From assembly GCF_900113315.1 (NCBI RefSeq), contig NZ_FOZG01000003.1, forward strand, positions 248,001-312,000: a DNA stretch of 64,000 nucleotides. Reading direction: 5' to 3'. Origin of the DNA: Sphingomonas jatrophae (lineage in GTDB: Bacteria; Pseudomonadota; Alphaproteobacteria; Sphingomonadales; Sphingomonadaceae). The translations under genes and the position numbers were made by a program. How positions within the stretch are numbered: the first letter of the stretch is position 1; each line of letters starts with the position of its first letter. The notes beneath the pieces were generated by a model. The model was given only the letters and a program-made list of their open reading frames with translations, was not told where the DNA came from and ran no database searches. Shown piece after piece: positions 25,442-34,749 of the stretch.

Positions 25442-27838
25442 TCAGAACGAATAGCGCAGCGACGCACCATACATGCGCGGCTCGTTATAGATGCGCTGGT
25501 TTATGCCAAGGCCGGAGTTGATCAGCGACGCGCCGCCGATCTTGTAGGTGACGTCGAACAGGTTGGTGGCGAACAGGCTGAGATCGAAGCTGCTGCCGCC
25601 GATCTTGCGCCAGTCGACCGTCAGATCGACCGTGTCGGTCGGCTTTTGCCGGCTTTCGCCATCATAGATGTTGGTGCCGTTGGGCAGCGTAATGAAGGGA
25701 ACGAGACCGAGCAGGATCGAGCTCTTGTGCGCCCAATTGGCGGCAAGCTCGACCGTGCCGATCGTGTCGGGCAGCGGCAGGGTCCAGCGGCCGTTGACGT
25801 TGAGCTTGTGGCGCGGCGTGAAGGGGAAGATTCGGCCCGATTGGCGCGTCGGCGCATTGGTCGCGTCGCGGCGCGCATAATCGAGATAGGCGCCGTAGCT
25901 CGCATCCGTATAGGCGTAAGCGACGAGCAGGCTGAGCGACCGCGTGGGTGCGATGGTGACTTCGGCCTCGGCGCCCTTGATCCGGGCGGAGGCGGCGTTG
26001 ACCAGTGCGCTCACCGTCTGCGTGCCGACGGCGAAGGTCTGGTTGATCTGCGCGTCCTTCAGCCACTGGTAATAACTGGCAATGTTGGTGCGGAAGCCCC
26101 AGCCGCCAATATCGAAATCTGATTTCAAGCCCACCTCCACGTCGCGCAGCGTCTCGGGCCGGTAGGAGAAGAGCGACAGCGCGTCGGGGATGGGCGGGTT
26201 GGCGAGCAGCACGGGTGCGGCGAGCGGGTTGGTGCCGCCCGCGCGGTAGCTCTGGCGATGCGCCACATAGACCATCGTCTTGGGGCTGAGCTTGTAGTCG
26301 AGGCCGATTGTATAGGCGTCGCTATTGGCCTTGGCGGTGAAGTCGGCGCGGCAGGGCGCGGCCTGTGCCGGATCGGCGATCAATGTGCCCGTGGCACCGG
26401 TGACGCAGCGCCCGCTCGTCACCTGATAGAGCGTGAGCGCGCGGCGATCGTGCGTCCAGCGATAGCCGCCGGTGGCGGTGAGCCCTTCCAGCGGGCCGGC
26501 GAAGCCGTAGCTGACATTGGCGAACACGGCGCGCGACGTGTCGTCAATGTCCTGGTTGGCATCCGTGACCGAGCCGAAGACCGATGTCTGGTGCGAGTAG
26601 TTGAGCGCGGGCGTATCGACATCGGCGCCGAACACGCCGACGATATATTTCAGGCGATTGTCGAGCGCCTGACCCTGGATCTGGAACTCCTCGGTGAACT
26701 GGCGGACGTTGAGCGTCCATGGCTGATCCGGGTCGGCCGGATGGCAGGTCGCGGCGCTCTGGCAGGTGTCGAAGTTGAGGATGACGAGCGCGGAGCCGTC
26801 ATAATCGAAGCGGTTGAGCTGCTTGAAGCGGCGATAACCGAAGATGTTCTTGAGCGTGAGATTGTCGCCCAGCTCGAACGTGGTGATGTTCGAGATGCCG
26901 AAGGAGCGCTTGCGGTCCGCGCCCAGCGTGTCGCTGAACGTGGTGCGCGGGCCTGCTGCCTGCTGGCGGGCGAGCGCAGCCTGCACGGCCCCGCGGAACA
27001 GGGTCGGGATGGTGGCGGCGGGGTTCACCGCGGCGAGCAGGTTGGAGCTGCCATTGGTGTTGGAGCGCAGGATGTCGGCGACGAGGATGTTGGAGAAGCG
27101 GTCGCTCGGCTCCCAGAGCAGCGAGGCGCGGCCGCTGGCAAAGTCGCGATCGTCCTGGCGGCGGCCGGTGGTGGCGTTGAAGGTGAAGCCGTCGCGCTTC
27201 AGCACCTTGCCCGCGACGCGCAGCTTCAGCGTGCCGCCGACCGGCAGGTTCAGCGCGCCTTCCACGCCGCGATTGTCGTAATTGCCATATTCGACGGTGA
27301 CATAGCCGCCGAAATCGTCACCGGGGCGACGCGGCTCGAACAGGACCGCGCCGCCGGTCGAGTTGCGGCCGAACAACGTCCCCTGCGGCCCTTTCAGCAC
27401 CTGCACGTTCTGGAGATCGTAATAGAAGCCGGGGCCGCCGCCCTCCCCGATCGGCAGCGGCACCTGCGCGAAATAGGCGGGCACGGTGACCTGCTGGCCG
27501 GAAATCGAGGCGCCCGAGCCCGATTGGCCGCGAATGACGTAATTCTCCTCGTCCCGGCTGCTCTGCGACGAGGTGAGCGCGGGGACGAGCTTGGAGAGGT
27601 CGGTCGCATTCTCGATCCGCTGCGTGTCGAGCGCGTCGCCCGAAAAGGCCTGCACCGCCAGCGGGATATCCTGCAGCGCCTCCTCACGGCGGCGGGCCGT
27701 GACGACAATGTCGGCGATCGCGCCGCCATCCGCCGCGGCGGTGGTGAGCGGCGCGGCTGGTGGCGCGGCTTCCTGCGCGGATGCACCGTCGGCGATCAGG
27801 CATGCGGCGGCAGCGCCGCAAAGCAGATGCAGCTTCAT
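25442..27838 (-). CDS. TonB-dependent outer-membrane receptor
   Basis: A 798-residue outer-membrane receptor. Residues 1-21 form a signal peptide (KLHLLCGAAAACLIADGASA). The TonB-box/plug start is in IADIVVTARRREEALQDIPL; the plug contains LKGPQGTLFGRNSTGGAV, and the C-terminal strand ends in Phe (SLRYSF). This type imports large or hydrophobic organic compounds across the sphingomonad outer membrane using the TonB-ExbBD system. The start ATG 27838 has GAGGAAGG upstream. It is co-transcribed with two SDRs and a SnoaL-like protein, so it probably takes up that pathway's substrate. Confidence 0.95.
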   Translation of the reverse strand: MKLHLLCGAAAACLIADGASAQEAAPPAAPLTTAAADGGAIADIVVTARRREEALQDIPLAVQAFSGDALDTQRIENATDLSKLVPALTSSQSSRDEENYVIRGQSGSGASISGQQVTVPAYFAQVPLPIGEGGGPGFYYDLQNVQVLKGPQGTLFGRNSTGGAVLFEPRRPGDDFGGYVTVEYGNYDNRGVEGALNLPVGGTLKLRVAGKVLKRDGFTFNATTGRRQDDRDFASGRASLLWEPSDRFSNILVADILRSNTNGSSNLLAAVNPAATIPTLFRGAVQAALARQQAAGPRTTFSDTLGADRKRSFGISNITTFELGDNLTLKNIFGYRRFKQLNRFDYDGSALVILNFDTCQSAATCHPADPDQPWTLNVRQFTEEFQIQGQALDNRLKYIVGVFGADVDTPALNYSHQTSVFGSVTDANQDIDDTSRAVFANVSYGFAGPLEGLTATGGYRWTHDRRALTLYQVTSGRCVTGATGTLIADPAQAAPCRADFTAKANSDAYTIGLDYKLSPKTMVYVAHRQSYRAGGTNPLAAPVLLANPPIPDALSLFSYRPETLRDVEVGLKSDFDIGGWGFRTNIASYYQWLKDAQINQTFAVGTQTVSALVNAASARIKGAEAEVTIAPTRSLSLLVAYAYTDASYGAYLDYARRDATNAPTRQSGRIFPFTPRHKLNVNGRWTLPLPDTIGTVELAANWAHKSSILLGLVPFITLPNGTNIYDGESRQKPTDTVDLTVDWRKIGGSSFDLSLFATNLFDVTYKIGGASLINSGLGINQRIYNEPRMYGASLRYSF

Positions 27839-27897
27839 CCTTCCTCCCCTTGTCGTCTTCGCGTCTTCTTGGATGTTGGGACGCTTGATCGTCAGCT

Positions 27898-28659
27898 TTA
27901 CTCGTTCAGGCGCGGCGTGGTCGTGCCGCCGTCGACCGGCACTGCCGCGCCGGTGATGTAGGAGGCGTCGTCCGACAGCAGGAAGGCGATGGCCTTGCCG
28001 AACTCTTCGAGGCGACCGACGCGGTCGATGTGCGACAGCTTGTCGAGATAGGCCTGCCGCGCGGGCGTGCGCGTGAAATGCGGCGGATTGCCGAGGATCA
28101 CCGCGTTGATGTTGACGCCGTGGCGCGCAACCTCCTTCGACACCGAGCTGACCAGCGCATGCAGCGCGAGCTTGCCCGAGGCGTAGGCGCTGCCCGCCTC
28201 CTGCCCCATGACCGCAGAGATCGAGCTGACGCAGACGACCTTGCCATAGCCGCGCTCCACCATGCCGGGCAGCAGCGCGTGCAGCAGCATGGCCTGCGTG
28301 AAGAAGTTCATTTCGAAGATGGCGCGGAAGTGGGCGAAGTCCGATTTCGCGAACTCGCCCCAAGGCGTCATCGGCGGGCCGCCGCCGGCATTGTTGGCGA
28401 GCAGATCGATACGGCCGTGCCGCGCCACCGCGTCGCGCGCGAGGGTGGCCACGAACGCCGGATCCATGACGCTGCCGACGTGCGTCGAGACCTCGGCGCC
28501 GTGGCCACGCAGCTCGTCCGCCGCCTCTTCCAGCCGCCCTTCATCGATATCGTTGATGGCAAGCGCGGCGCCGCCTTTGGCCAGCTCGACCGCGGTGGCG
28601 TGGCCGATGCCGCGCCCCGCGCCCGTGACCAAGCCGACGCGGCCGGAGAAGCGGCTCAT
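27898..28659 (-). CDS. SDR family oxidoreductase
   Basis: A 253-residue SDR. It has GLVTGAGRGIGHATAVE, LLANNAGG, the serine in VSSISAV and the tyrosine/lysine pair in YASGK, plus GAAVPVDGGTTTP near the end. Start overlaps the stop of the SnoaL-like gene by four bases (ATGA). It probably oxidises a secondary alcohol taken up through the TonB receptor encoded next. Substrate not identifiable. Confidence 0.9.
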   Translation of the reverse strand: MSRFSGRVGLVTGAGRGIGHATAVELAKGGAALAINDIDEGRLEEAADELRGHGAEVSTHVGSVMDPAFVATLARDAVARHGRIDLLANNAGGGPPMTPWGEFAKSDFAHFRAIFEMNFFTQAMLLHALLPGMVERGYGKVVCVSSISAVMGQEAGSAYASGKLALHALVSSVSKEVARHGVNINAVILGNPPHFTRTPARQAYLDKLSHIDRVGRLEEFGKAIAFLLSDDASYITGAAVPVDGGTTTPRLNE

Positions 28660-29243
28660 GCGGCCTGCGCCTTGCGCGCGCGGGGATCCGAGAACATCGG
28701 ATTGGCGGCGTTGTTGGTCCAGATCTCGTGCCGGACGAAGCGCCAGTCACCGCGCGCCTTGCTGAAGGTGAACAGGTAGGTGCCTTCATGCAGGCCGTGC
28801 TGCCATTCGCCCGCCTCCTGCCCGACCAGCGCCATCTGGTAATGGCAGAGCGCCCAGGCGGAGCGGTCGTCGTCACCGATGCGGACGACCTGCGTGCCGA
28901 TCAGGTGGCGGATCTCCAGCCCCTCGATCTTGGAGAGGTCCCGCGGCGGCGCGACGACGCCCTCGCGCCGCGGCAGGGCGGGCTTGGCATGGAGGCCGAT
29001 GAGGTTGGCGCGGCCGCGCACCGTCTCGTCGAGCGTGCCCGTCATCACGCGCTCGATATCCTCGTCATACAGGCGCTCGAGCACGTCCCACCTGCGGCTG
29101 TCGCAGGCGAAGGCATATTCGTTGATCATCTCCTGGATGCGCAGCTTGTCGGTGAGATACTGGACCTTGGCGTCGAGCGTGGTGCGCTCGCGCTCCACGT
29201 CCGGGGTCAGCTCGCGCCAGCGTGTATAGGCATCGAACAGCAC
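28656..29243 (-). CDS. SnoaL-like / NTF2-like protein
   Basis: A 195-residue NTF2-fold protein with a longer N terminus than usual. The region KVQYLTDKLRIQEMINEYAF followed by LYDEDIERVMTG is typical; later strands include HLIGTQVVRIGDDDR and WRFVRHEIWTN. Such proteins can be isomerases, dehydratases or hydroxylase partners. It overlaps the downstream SDR and lies 24 bases after the upstream SDR, so it is firmly part of this operon. Activity unknown. Confidence 0.82.
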   Translation of the reverse strand: MLFDAYTRWRELTPDVERERTTLDAKVQYLTDKLRIQEMINEYAFACDSRRWDVLERLYDEDIERVMTGTLDETVRGRANLIGLHAKPALPRREGVVAPPRDLSKIEGLEIRHLIGTQVVRIGDDDRSAWALCHYQMALVGQEAGEWQHGLHEGTYLFTFSKARGDWRFVRHEIWTNNAANPMFSDPRARKAQAA

Positions 29244-29267
29244 GCGTCTCTCCTTGCGATGATGCGA

Positions 29268-30011
29268 TCAGATCGGTCCGCCGCGGCCGCCGCCGACGTT
29301 GATGAGCTCGCCATTCACGTAGGCGCCGTCGTCGCTGCACAGGAAGGCGGCGGTGCTGGCAATCTCCTCGGGCTTGCCGAGGCGGCCGGCGAGCGAGAGC
29401 TTCGACATGAAGGCGATTTCGGGTTCGCTGCGGTTGCGCTTCATCAGCGGCGTCAGGATCGGGCCCGGCGCGATGGCGTTGGCGCGGATGCCCTGCGCGG
29501 CGTGATCGATGGCGAGCGAGCGGGTGAGCGAGATGACCCCGCCCTTGGCTGCGACATAAGCGGGGTTGCGCCCCATGCCTGTCACGCCCGCGCCTGACGC
29601 CACGTTGACGATGGCGCCTCCGCCCGCAGCGGCGATGGCGGGAATTGCCGCGCGGCACATCAGGAAGGTGGAGGTAAGATTGAGGCGGATCCAGAAATCC
29701 CACTCGTCCAGCGCGAAATCGGTGACGGTCTTGCCCGGGCGGCTGCCGCCGACATTGTTGACGAGCAGGTGGAGCGCGCCGAAGCGTTCGCCGGCAAGCG
29801 CGACGGCGCGGGCGGCATCGTCGGCCGAAGTGGCATCGGCCGGGCAGGCGACCATTGCGTCGCCATAGCCGTCGGCGGTTTCGGTCAGGCCAGCTTCGTC
29901 AATGTCGGTGGCGATGACGCGCGCGCCGCGATCGGCGAACAACCGAGCGGTCGCGCGGCCGATGCCGCCTCCGGCACCCGTGACCAGCGCCACTCTGCCT
30001 GCAAGCTGCAT
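29268..30011 (-). CDS. SDR family oxidoreductase
   Basis: A 247-residue SDR and first gene of the operon. Motifs: VALVTGAGGGIGRATARLF, LLVNNVGG, the serine in NVASGAG, and YVAAKGG. The ATG at 30011 (MQLAGRV) is chosen over an upstream start because it matches the SDR N terminus and has GGGGGAA before it. A palindrome-like site lies 110 bases upstream. Substrate unknown. Confidence 0.9.
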   Translation of the reverse strand: MQLAGRVALVTGAGGGIGRATARLFADRGARVIATDIDEAGLTETADGYGDAMVACPADATSADDAARAVALAGERFGALHLLVNNVGGSRPGKTVTDFALDEWDFWIRLNLTSTFLMCRAAIPAIAAAGGGAIVNVASGAGVTGMGRNPAYVAAKGGVISLTRSLAIDHAAQGIRANAIAPGPILTPLMKRNRSEPEIAFMSKLSLAGRLGKPEEIASTAAFLCSDDGAYVNGELINVGGGRGGPI

Positions 30012-30120
30012 GTCATTCCCCCCATCATGGGGACGAGTGCCGTCGCAACGCGCCACGCTGTTCTGCGCGACGCATCCGAAGTCATCCCCTCTTCTTCGAC
30101 TCAGCCGATCTTTATCTTTG

Positions 30121-30138
30121 CTAAGTCTTATAGGTTAG
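30121..30138. promoter_or_regulatory. Degenerate copy of shared 18-bp operator
   Basis: CTAAGTCTTATAGGTTAG matches 13 of 18 positions of the site at 54007-54024 and keeps CTA...TAG ends. It lies in an A+T-rich patch upstream of the SDR/TonB-receptor operon, with TATAAG on the minus strand as a possible -10. Weak on its own; interesting because two much better copies exist in the window. Confidence 0.35.
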
Positions 30139-30153
30139 AGACTAGCGACAGTT

Positions 30154-31335
30154 TTACCGCTTGCGCAACAGCATCACGCCTGCCGCGGCGAGCAATGCCA
30201 AGGCAGCAACGATGAAGGCGTTGTGCGTGCCCACCGCGGCGCGCAGCGGCGTCATCACCAGCGGATTGAGGAAGTCGGCGATGTAGAGGACGGTGAACTC
30301 CAGCCCGACGGCGCGCGCGCGCAACTCGGCGGGAACGCGGTTCAGCAGGATGCCGCTGATGTGCGGCGGGATCATGCCGCCGCCGCCGCCCGACAGCGCC
30401 GCGCCGACCGCCTGCCCGACGAGCGATCCCGAAAAGCCGATCAGCGCCAGCCCCGCCGCCATCATCAAAGTGAGCAGGATCTGCGTGCCGCGCTCCCCCA
30501 GGCGCGCGTAGAAGCGCCCATAGAAACCGCCGCAGATGCCGCCGGCCAGCACGCCCGTCGCGATCACCAGCGAGCGGGCAAGCGCACTTTTTACGCCATC
30601 CTCGGCCAGCAGGAAGGAGAGCTGGATCGACGTCATGAAATAATTGACGAACAGGAACATCGCGAGGGCATAGACGGGCCACAGCCGTGTCAGCGGGCGG
30701 AGCGACGGCCGGGCCCCTGCCCGCACGGTCCGCGCAACGTCGCGCGGCAGGGTCACGGCAAGCGCGAGGATGGCGAAGGCGAGGAGATAGAGCAGGAACG
30801 GCGCGCGCCAGCCGCCCACCTCGGCGAGCAGGCCCGACAGGATCAGGCCCGAGACGGCGAAGACGCCGGCGACGGCGCTCTGATAGCCGAGCAGCTTCGC
30901 GCGGGCGACGCCTTCGTACCAGCCGCCGACGACCACGCCGATGGCGGTGCCGACCTGCGCGACGCAGAAGCCGAGCAGCAGCCGCGTGGCGAGCAGCAGC
31001 GGCAGGCTCTCGATGACGAAGCCGCTCACGCCGAGCAGGCCGTAGGCGGTGAGCGCGGCGATCAGCACCGGCCGCGGCCCGAACCGCTCGACCGAAAAAC
31101 CGCCCGCAATGCCGCCGAGGATCACCCCGATCGCCGGCATGGTGAGGATCATCTGCGCGGCGAAGGCACCGCCGGTGCGGCCGCCGAAATGATCGGCGAT
31201 GGTGGGGACCACCGGGCCGAGCGCGGCGAACATCAGCGCCATGAGCGGCGAGGCGCCGAGCAGCGACGCCCTTGCGACGCGCCCGCGCCACCCAGGCGGC
31301 ACCCCGACGACGGCATGCGGCGCTGCTGCGTCCAT
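30154..31335 (-). CDS. MFS transporter
   Basis: A 393-residue major facilitator with about twelve hydrophobic segments. Diagnostic parts are the A-like motif GGFSVERFGPRPVLI after segment two, LLLGFCVAQVGTA, and the repeat half starting RLWPVYALAMFLFVNYFM. It resembles aromatic-acid or organic-acid symporters of alphaproteobacteria. The start ATG 31335 has GGGGGAG upstream. It lies 50 bases after the acyl-CoA dehydrogenase gene and is the last gene of the SDR-kinase-dehydrogenase operon, so it likely carries the operon's substrate across the inner membrane. Direction and substrate unknown. Confidence 0.9.
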   Translation of the reverse strand: MDAAAPHAVVGVPPGWRGRVARASLLGASPLMALMFAALGPVVPTIADHFGGRTGGAFAAQMILTMPAIGVILGGIAGGFSVERFGPRPVLIAALTAYGLLGVSGFVIESLPLLLATRLLLGFCVAQVGTAIGVVVGGWYEGVARAKLLGYQSAVAGVFAVSGLILSGLLAEVGGWRAPFLLYLLAFAILALAVTLPRDVARTVRAGARPSLRPLTRLWPVYALAMFLFVNYFMTSIQLSFLLAEDGVKSALARSLVIATGVLAGGICGGFYGRFYARLGERGTQILLTLMMAAGLALIGFSGSLVGQAVGAALSGGGGGMIPPHISGILLNRVPAELRARAVGLEFTVLYIADFLNPLVMTPLRAAVGTHNAFIVAALALLAAAGVMLLRKR

Positions 31336-31385
31336 CTCCCCCCTCCCCCGGTGTTCCTCAGCCGTGGGCCGCCGCGTGGTCGCGG

Positions 31386-32615
31386 TCAGCGGGCCTTGTG
31401 CTTGCGATATTCGATCCGTGCGATGGCGCGGTTGTGGACCTCGTCCGGCCCGTCCGCGAGGCGGAGCGAGCGGGCCAGCGCATAGGCCGAGGCGAGCGCG
31501 AAATCGTCGCACACGCCGCCGCCGCCATGCGCCTGGATGGCATCGTCGATGACCTTGAGCGCGATGCGCGGCCCCGCGACCTTGATCATCGCGATCTCCG
31601 CCTGTGCGACCTTGTTGCCGACCTTGTCCATCATGTCCGCGGCCTTGAGGCAGAGCAGGCGCGTCATCTCGATGTCGGTGCGCGCCTCGGCGACGCGCTG
31701 TTCCCAGATCGACTGGTCGGCGATGCGTTTGCCGAAGGCCTCGCGCGTCAGCAGGCGGGAGACCATGGCGTCGAGCGCCATTTCAGCCAGACCGATGGTG
31801 CGCATGCAATGGTGGATGCGGCCGGGCCCCAGGCGCCCCTGCGCGACCTCGAAGCCGCGGCCTTCACCGAGCACGATATTCGCGACAGGGACGCGCGCAT
31901 CCTCGAAGATTACCTCGCAATGGCCGTGCGGCGCATCGTCATAACCGAAGACGGGCAGCCAGCGGCCGATGATGACGCCGGGCGTCTCGACAGGCACGAG
32001 CAGCTGGCTCTGGCGGGCATGGCGCTCCGCCTCGGGATTGGTCTGGCCGAGCAGGATGAGCAGCTTGCAGCGCGGATCGCCCGCACCGGAAATCCACCAT
32101 TTGCGGCCGTTGACGACATAATCGTCGCCGTCTCGGACGATGCTGGTCTCGATGTTGGTCGCGTCCGAACTCGCGACGGCAGGCTCGGTCATGGCGAAGG
32201 CGGAGCGGATCTCGCCCGCCATCAGCGGCTTCAGCCAGCGCGTCTTCTGCTCCTCGGTGCCGTAGCGATGCAGCACCTCCATGTTGCCGGTATCGGGGGC
32301 CGAGCAGTTGAACACTTCCGATGCCCAGGGAATGCGGCCCATCTCCTCGGCGCAGGGCGCATATTCGAGATTAGTGAGGCCGGCGCCGCGATAGTCGCCC
32401 GCATCGTGCGGCGATGGCGGCAGGAACAGGTTCCACAGCCCGGCCTCGCGGGCCCTGGCCTTCAGCTCCTCGATCACCGGGAGGACGCGCCAGCGCGTCT
32501 GGCCCTCGGCAAGCTCCTGCTTGTAGCGGCCCTGCGCAGGCGCGACATGCGCGGACATGAAGGCGCGGACGCGGTCACGCCATTCGATTTGACGGGCGCT
32601 GTAGTCGAAATCCAT
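31386..32615 (-). CDS. Acyl-CoA dehydrogenase, LvaC/ACAD10-11-like
   Basis: A 409-residue acyl-CoA dehydrogenase. Motifs are [46 protein letters not shown] and the flavin-contact IQAHGGGGV. Its start (TGATG) overlaps the stop of an APH-type kinase gene by one base. Kinase plus this kind of dehydrogenase is the arrangement of LvaA/LvaC in levulinic-acid catabolism and, fused, of human ACAD10/11. In those systems a 4-hydroxyacyl-CoA is phosphorylated and converted through an enoyl-CoA to a 3-hydroxyacyl-CoA. The same chemistry here is inferred from the pairing. Confidence 0.92.
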   Translation of the reverse strand: MDFDYSARQIEWRDRVRAFMSAHVAPAQGRYKQELAEGQTRWRVLPVIEELKARAREAGLWNLFLPPSPHDAGDYRGAGLTNLEYAPCAEEMGRIPWASEVFNCSAPDTGNMEVLHRYGTEEQKTRWLKPLMAGEIRSAFAMTEPAVASSDATNIETSIVRDGDDYVVNGRKWWISGAGDPRCKLLILLGQTNPEAERHARQSQLLVPVETPGVIIGRWLPVFGYDDAPHGHCEVIFEDARVPVANIVLGEGRGFEVAQGRLGPGRIHHCMRTIGLAEMALDAMVSRLLTREAFGKRIADQSIWEQRVAEARTDIEMTRLLCLKAADMMDKVGNKVAQAEIAMIKVAGPRIALKVIDDAIQAHGGGGVCDDFALASAYALARSLRLADGPDEVHNRAIARIEYRKHKAR

Positions 32616-33667
32616 CAGCTCTCTCCGCGATGCCGGGTCTGCGCGAGCGCCAGCTCTGCGACCCGCTCCAACTGCTCCACCGCTGCCGCCGCATTGGCGG
32701 ACGAGGCGGTGCCGCGGATCAGGCGGCCCTTGATGCCGTGGATGATCGCCGCCAGCCGGAACAGGCTGAAGGCGAGATGGAAGTCGAGCCGCTCGATCCC
32801 GTCGCGCCCGGTGCGGCGGCAATAGGCCGCGACATAATCGGCCTCGCTCGGGATGTTCAGCGCGGGCAGATCAAGCCCGGCCAGCCCGGTCGAGAAACCC
32901 GGCGGCATGCGGTAGACCATCAGGTGATAGGCGAAGTCGGCCAGCGGATGGCCGAGCGTCGACAGCTCCCAATCCAGCACTGCGACGACGCGCGGCTCGC
33001 TTGGGTGGAAGAGGAGATTGTCGCAGCGGAAATCGCCGTGGACCAGGCTGGTCTCCTCACCCGGCGGGATGTTGGCGGGGAGCCATTCGACGAGCGCGTC
33101 GAGCGCCGGAACACGGCCGGCAATCTCGTCGTCGAGATATTGCCGGGACCAGCGCGCGATCTGGCGCTGGAAGTAGTTGCCGGGGCGTCCGTAATCGCCA
33201 AGGCCGACCGATGCAGGATCGAGCCTGTGCAGCGCCGCGATGGTGGCGTTCATCGCATCGAAATATGCGGCGCGCTCCGCTGTCGGCACGTCGGGAAAGG
33301 CGGTGTTCCAAAAGGTGCGGCCCGCCACCATCTCCATGACGTAGAAGGCGGTGCCGATGACGGCATCATCCTCGCACAGCGCATAAGCATGCGGCACGGG
33401 GAAGCCGGCGCTGCCGAGCGCGGTGATCACGCGATATTCGCGGTCCACCGCATGCGCACCCTTGAGCAGCGCGCCCGGCGGCTTGCGACGCAGCACATAA
33501 TCGCGTGCCGGCGTGCGCAGGCGATAGGTCGGGTTGGACTGGCCGCCGGCGAACTGCTCGACCGTGAGCGGCCCGGCGAAATCCTCGACATGGTCGCGCA
33601 TCCAGCTGGCCAGCGCCGCCTCGTCGAAGCGGTGCGCCTCCCGAACTGTGACGAGGGCGTCAGCCAT
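32615..33667 (-). CDS. APH-family phosphotransferase, LvaA-like
   Basis: A 350-residue kinase of the aminoglycoside/choline phosphotransferase family. The nucleotide loop region is [10 protein letters not shown], the catalytic loop is [14 protein letters not shown] (HxDxxxxN) and the metal-binding motif is [16 protein letters not shown]. These conserve all kinase residues, so it is probably active. It overlaps the SDR stop by eight bases and abuts the acyl-CoA dehydrogenase. The pairing suggests a hydroxyacyl-CoA kinase rather than antibiotic resistance. An LvaB-like small partner was not seen. Confidence 0.92.
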   Translation of the reverse strand: MADALVTVREAHRFDEAALASWMRDHVEDFAGPLTVEQFAGGQSNPTYRLRTPARDYVLRRKPPGALLKGAHAVDREYRVITALGSAGFPVPHAYALCEDDAVIGTAFYVMEMVAGRTFWNTAFPDVPTAERAAYFDAMNATIAALHRLDPASVGLGDYGRPGNYFQRQIARWSRQYLDDEIAGRVPALDALVEWLPANIPPGEETSLVHGDFRCDNLLFHPSEPRVVAVLDWELSTLGHPLADFAYHLMVYRMPPGFSTGLAGLDLPALNIPSEADYVAAYCRRTGRDGIERLDFHLAFSLFRLAAIIHGIKGRLIRGTASSANAAAAVEQLERVAELALAQTRHRGES

Positions 33668-34583
33668 CGGCCAGCGCCACATCGCGCGCAGGGATGCGCG
33701 ACAATTCGTAGGCCGGCTGCTCCATGCCCGTCGTCGGCAACATCTCGCCGTCGCGCGCGGTGATGCGGTCGAGCCCGGCGAGCACGCGCTCGGCGGCATC
33801 GTCGCCCGTGCCGACATAGAGGCCCTTGGTCAGCGTGATATGCGCCGCCTCGACACTGCCGGCGCCCGCGCAGAGGATCGTGCCGGTCGGCGCATCGTCG
33901 CACACGAGCGCGAGCATGGCGGGGGAGACGGCGGCGGGATCGAGGCCGGCGAGCGCATCTTCCGCCATGATGTCGGCCGTCATCCGCGTCGCGGCCGAGG
34001 GGGCGAGGCAGTTGACGTGGATGCCGTGCTTGCGCCCCTCCTGCGCCAGCGTCTTCATCAGCCCGACGAGGCCGAGCTTGGCCGCACCATATTGCGACTG
34101 GCCGAAATTGCCCCACAGACCCGACGATGAGGTGGTGAACATGACCCGGCCGTGGCCCTGCGCCGCCATCACGCTCCACACCGCCTTCGTGCAGGTGATC
34201 GAACCAATCAGGTGGACCTCGATCACCGCGCGCATGTCGGCGAGGTCCTGCTTGGCAAAGGTGCGGTCGCGCAGGATGCCGGCATTGTTGACGAGAATGT
34301 CGATCCGGCCCCACTCGGCCAGCGTGCGATCGACCATCACGGCGACCTGATCGGGATCGGTGACGCTGGCGCCGTCGGCCATTGCCGTCCCGCCGGCGGC
34401 GCGGATCTCGTCCACCACCGCCTGCGCCATCGTCAGGCTGTTGCCGCTGCCGTCGCGCGCGCCGCCGAGATCGTTGACGACGACCTTCGCGCCGCGGCGT
34501 GCCAGCAGCAAGGCATGCGCCCGGCCGAGGCCCCCGCCCGCGCCGGTTACGATCGCGACGCGACCGCCCAAGTCGATCGCCAT
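33660..34583 (-). CDS. SDR, MFE-2-type 3-hydroxyacyl-CoA dehydrogenase-like
   Basis: A 307-residue SDR of the peroxisomal multifunctional enzyme type 2 (HSD17B4 N-terminal) class. It shows VAIVTGAGGGLGRAHAL, the diagnostic VVNDLGGARDGSG insertion, ILVNNAGILRDRTF, the serine in TSSSG and YGAAK. A C-terminal tail follows the SDR core, giving the extra length. Such enzymes oxidise (R)-3-hydroxyacyl-CoA. It is the first gene of the kinase/dehydrogenase/MFS operon and could act before or after the LvaA/LvaC-like steps. ATG 34583 has GGGGGAC upstream. Confidence 0.9.
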   Translation of the reverse strand: MAIDLGGRVAIVTGAGGGLGRAHALLLARRGAKVVVNDLGGARDGSGNSLTMAQAVVDEIRAAGGTAMADGASVTDPDQVAVMVDRTLAEWGRIDILVNNAGILRDRTFAKQDLADMRAVIEVHLIGSITCTKAVWSVMAAQGHGRVMFTTSSSGLWGNFGQSQYGAAKLGLVGLMKTLAQEGRKHGIHVNCLAPSAATRMTADIMAEDALAGLDPAAVSPAMLALVCDDAPTGTILCAGAGSVEAAHITLTKGLYVGTGDDAAERVLAGLDRITARDGEMLPTTGMEQPAYELSRIPARDVALADG

Positions 34584-34749
34584 GTCCGCAGTCCCCCTTC
34601 TTCTCACCGCCTTGGCAGCCATTCAGGCCGTTCTGTTATCCGGCGGGTTGTGCCGGGCAAGGGCGCGAGCGTCGAATATCGATCCCGGATCGAAGGCATC
34701 GCAATCGGGCATTTGCGCGGATGCACCGCCGGAGGAAGCATCCTCGGCG
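34584..34749. promoter_or_regulatory. Divergent intergenic region
   Basis: This 166-base region separates the minus-strand SDR/kinase operon and the plus-strand alpha/beta hydrolase. It should hold both promoters. No inverted repeat or clear -35/-10 pair was recognised; CGATCCCGGATCG near 34680 is a short palindrome. Confidence 0.35.

Noticed and set aside
26258-27961. 567-codon plus-strand frame opposite the TonB receptor
   Set aside because: Antisense shadow with no motif; the minus strand encodes plug and barrel motifs.
25442-28363. 973-codon frame giving the TonB receptor a long N-terminal extension
   Set aside because: A clear signal peptide and Shine-Dalgarno sequence start at 27838; the extension overlaps the SDR gene in another frame.
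32615-33667. Antibiotic-resistance phosphotransferase
   Set aside because: The fold is APH-like, but the operon with an acyl-CoA dehydrogenase and an SDR points to hydroxyacyl-CoA kinase function.
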